64,000 bases of DNA, from positions 62,001 through 126,000 of the forward strand of contig JBBDHG010000043.1 of assembly GCA_037951165.1 (NCBI GenBank). Direction: 5' to 3'. The stretch is from Lophius americanus. Its lineage: Eukaryota; Chordata; Actinopteri; Lophiiformes; Lophiidae. The notes below the pieces were generated by a model that searched no databases, was not told the origin of the DNA, and was given only the letters and a program-made list of their open reading frames with translations. Numbering within the stretch: position 1 is the first letter of the stretch; each line of letters begins with the position of its first letter. Shown here piece by piece: positions 61,550 to 64,000 of the stretch. Position numbers and translations under genes: made by a program.

Positions 61550-61925
61550 ATGGCCTTTCTTTTGCTGTCAGAACAGTTTTGCAAGGCCCTGTGTGAAACT
61601 GAACCAACGAGATATTTTTCAGCTATTTGTGCTGGAGTATAGCTCTTCACTTCCCACACACATCAATTGACACCTATGATCATGTCACGGGTCCACCAGC
61701 TGTCCCCCCTTTGACCTCTGAGGTAGGCACTAAAACCTACAGGCCATGAACACCCTAAAAGTCCTGCAGTTCTGGAAATGCGCTGATCCAGTATCCAAGC
61801 GATCACAATTTGACCCTCTCTTCACTTACTGTCAAAAATGACCCGCCCACTAACTGGAGTAATTGTAACAATATATTCACTCTCTGACTTTAACTGACAG
61901 TGGTTATAATGTTATGGCTGAAAAG
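61550..61925 (-). mobile_element. Tc1/mariner-like transposon fragment, diverged
   Basis: Read on the minus strand it matches the same fish Tc1-like family as the copy at 15 kb. On the plus strand: CAGCTATTTGTGCTGGAGTA, TAGCTCTTC, GGTAGGCACTAAAACC, GAACACCCTAAAAGTCCTGC, AGTTCTGGAAATGCGCTGAT, CCAGTATCCAAGCGATCACA, ATTTGACCCTC, then CCCACTAACTGGAG and CAGTGGTTATAATGTTATGG near the terminus. This covers the N-terminal part of the transposase and one terminal region. The stretch that should hold the start codon is deleted. The element may begin nearer 61440, but that part is not clearly homologous. Confidence 0.65.
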
Positions 61926-63053
61926 CTCAACACAACGTTCTTTTGTGTCTTTTGACTAACAGTGTTCATTTATACTCCACTTGACCTTGAGTACACATCT
62001 GTCTATTGCTATTTGTAATTCAGAGGATGTTTTTGTCTGCTGATCTTGGACAACTGCTAGAGGACATTAAAGCTTCTTCAGCCTCCTTTCCATCATGATC
62101 GCTTTTCCATATGTTACAAAAAGTATGTACAGGTGAGGGAATGGCAATATGCCCTTTACAGAATGAAAGAAAAAATGATCAAGATGTTAATATCCTGGCA
62201 AACTAGTCATTATTCAGAGCCAACATCTCCAGCCAGGTTTGGGCTCTCTGAGTCCTAACAATGCAGCTTAGAGAAAAAGTCCATTGATAGACTGGACCCT
62301 CATTATATTGCTCCTTGACCATGAAAACTGGATTAGGAATCAAACTGATAGCTTTACTGGTATGACAGATAGAAACACAATATCCCTCTTATGATTTTTT
62401 TCGGGGTCTAGCTCAGTAAATCTTGCAAATGTGACAAATTGGACTCAGCACTGAATCTGTACAGATTCAGACACAGTTTGATCTTAGCTGCAAGTCTGTA
62501 GTACTAATATACGTTATCTCACAGTAGGGAAATTTCCACCAGCGCCAATCAGATCCTGAATATTACTTTGCTCCAGACCATACTCAGATGTGTGGCCATT
62601 GTATAATTAATGCCAAAGCATTTTATCATTATCTATGAAATGACTGCCCCTATCCCATAATGGTAAAGAATCCTTTAAAAAAAAAATCACATATCAAGAT
62701 GATGATCCGAATCACCCCAAAATCTAATGGATTATACCTTCGGCAATATCCTAGCTCCCCGAAAAAGGTACTTAATTTAAATTTGTAATCCTGCATATAG
62801 ATATATTTGGGAAAACAAACAAATCCTGTAAACAATACGAAACAATGCACGTAAACACCTTTCATCGTCTTTGGTGGAGGTAATGAATGAACACTTGCTA
62901 CCACCGAGCACTTTGTTTAATGAGGGGGGGTGAGAATGGGGTCTGGTCGACAACAAGGGTTAGGCCGAAATACATTTTTTACAAGCTTGTCGTTTATCTT
63001 AGCAGCTTTAAAAAGGCTTGTGCTCAACTCATCCATCCTTTGCCATCCTACAG
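61926..63053. other. unique noncoding DNA with a 20 bp palindrome
   Basis: No gene recognised. A perfect palindrome lies at 62451-62470. A run of nine A at about 62678 and AT-rich DNA to 62850 follow. A minus-strand frame at 62650-62904 is hydrophobic but unrecognised. Confidence 0.5.
62451..62470. repeat. perfect 20 bp palindrome
   Basis: The half-site CTGAATCTGT is followed without spacer by its exact reverse complement. Its core TGTACA lies in otherwise unremarkable unique DNA. Confidence 0.9.
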
Positions 63054-63246
63054 AAAGGTGCTAGACATTTTAGGTGCAACCCTGTTGAGAGGAAGAGGAA
63101 GTGATGAGTACCCCAAAGGGCAACAGAGGTCACAGCTGACCAGCATGACTGCCAATGACCCCAGGGAAGGTTGGGAGGGATTCAATGTGTCTGTACCCCC
63201 GACCCAATCACGAAAAAGAAGCAAAATCTGCCACTGTGTCATGGGG
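63054..63246 (+). CDS. weak candidate internal exon of an unknown gene
   Basis: A 193 bp segment is preceded by a pyrimidine-containing CATCCTTTGCCATCCTACAG acceptor and followed by a GGGGTGAGT donor. One frame (codons from 63055) stays open throughout and encodes a basic, mixed-composition peptide of 64 residues with TANDPREGWEGFNVSV and QSRKRSKI. I do not recognise it. The open frame extends left to 62887 and right past the donor, and open stretches of this length occur by chance, so the exon is a hypothesis only. Confidence 0.15.
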
Positions 63247-64000
63247 GTGAGTAGGAGTTGGTGGTTTAGGCCAGAGTGGGGGTAAGGGGGAGTGGGTGAT
63301 GGTGGGTACCAGACTGGGGCACCTCAGGGGACTTTTTGAGAGGAAGAGCCATGCACCATGTCTCCTGCTACCAACCGTAGTTCCCTCATTTGATTGTGAA
63401 ACCATGAATAATGCATGGCGGATGGGACTGAAGGGGGGGGAGGATGGAGGGTTGGGGGGGACCTCAACCTTAAAGGGGCCCTGCCACAGTGGGAGTCATT
63501 ACCGATGAACAACCACACTGATGAGCCGTGGAGAGAGAGAAGGATAAGAGAACGAGGGAAAGAGAGGTGGGGAAAGGATGGAGAACAAAAACAAACAAGA
63601 TATAAAAAAAGACGGATGCCCATGAAACCAGGCTTCTCAAACATTTCTAGCATGCCACTTACTGAGTGTTTTTCCCCTCTCTGTTTTCATCACTCTGTAG
63701 ATGTTTTGTTGTTGTTTTCATCTGTTCATTCATCTATCAATAATTCAAATCTGGAAAACACTCAACATCTTTTTGCCGCTTGTTTGTATTTGTTGCCGAG
63801 GTTCTTTGTACAAGTTTTATCTGTTCAGGAAAGTCGTAAACAGATGGTATAAACGTGCAGTAAAAACTTTAACTACTCTGGTGACACTGTCCACAGTCAA
63901 CCACTGGTCACAGAGTGAGGGATGGTCAATTAGTCAGAAAGCGATGAGACTGGGGGATAGAATATCTATTTATTTGACTGATGATACATCCACATTTGGT
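63247..64000. other. unique noncoding DNA at the right edge
   Basis: No gene recognised. G-rich words (TGGGGG, GGGGGG) occupy 63250-63480 and purine-rich DNA lies at 63530-63600. Overlapping frames on both strands (63296-63852) have no domains. Confidence 0.5.

Noticed and set aside
1..64000. CRISPR array, operon, prophage or endogenous retrovirus
   Set aside because: No spaced direct repeats, no compact gene order, no LTR pair or retroviral coding sequence seen.

Overview
This 64 kb window looks like gene-poor DNA from a ray-finned fish, probably a spiny-rayed (percomorph) teleost. The evidence is long (CA)n, (TA)n and (CT)n microsatellites, Tc1-like transposon remnants, 3'-truncated-family LINE tails typical of fish genomes (L2/Maui-like and RTE-like), and other short interspersed sequences that I recognise from fish. 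Nothing suggests a bacterium, plasmid or virus. Family names come from memory of fish repeat consensus sequences, not from a search.

I found no complete protein-coding gene. No open frame encodes a protein I recognise, and the longer open frames run through CA/GT, CT/GA or TA repeats or through unique noncoding DNA. One short open segment near the right edge (63054-63246) has a plausible splice acceptor and donor and is kept only as a weak exon candidate. No rRNA, convincing tRNA, known microRNA, CRISPR array or LTR retrovirus was seen.

Layout. 0-4.6 kb: unique DNA with CT/CA low complexity, a 60 bp (TA)n tract and a G run. 4.6-5.0 kb: two non-LTR retrotransposon tails. 5-14 kb: mostly unique DNA, several blocks with enhancer-like texture, a (CA)18 and a GGGTTA-type fish repeat at 12.33 kb. 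14.1-17.4 kb: transposon graveyard with a hAT-like end, a hairpin, an internally deleted Tc1-like element, an ATT repeat, a C17 run and an unclassified repeat-like stretch. 17.4-33.3 kb: long unique desert with several candidate conserved noncoding blocks and GT/CT/CA repeats near 31.6-31.8 kb. 33.3-43.05 kb: two fish interspersed repeats, a purine-rich/CA region at 37.35-37.9 kb, candidate regulatory DNA at 40.4-41.0 kb, then an L2-like tail followed by an RTE-like LINE end. 43-47 kb: two more L2-like tails, both on the minus strand. 47-64 kb: unique DNA with CA repeats, a CpG-rich patch at 51.4-51.6 kb, a GC-rich patch at 55.4 kb, a purine/G22/(GT)n complex at 59.3-59.5 kb, a second decayed Tc1-like copy at 61.55-61.93 kb, and perfect palindromes at 61.26 and 62.45 kb.

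The overall pattern (tens of kb of unique, moderately AT-rich DNA, no genes, scattered decayed transposons and islands of non-repetitive sequence with homeobox-, SOX- and NFI-like motifs) fits a regulatory desert or a very large intron near a developmental gene. That is inference: which gene cannot be read from this window, and conservation must be tested by alignment. I saw no new multi-gene system.
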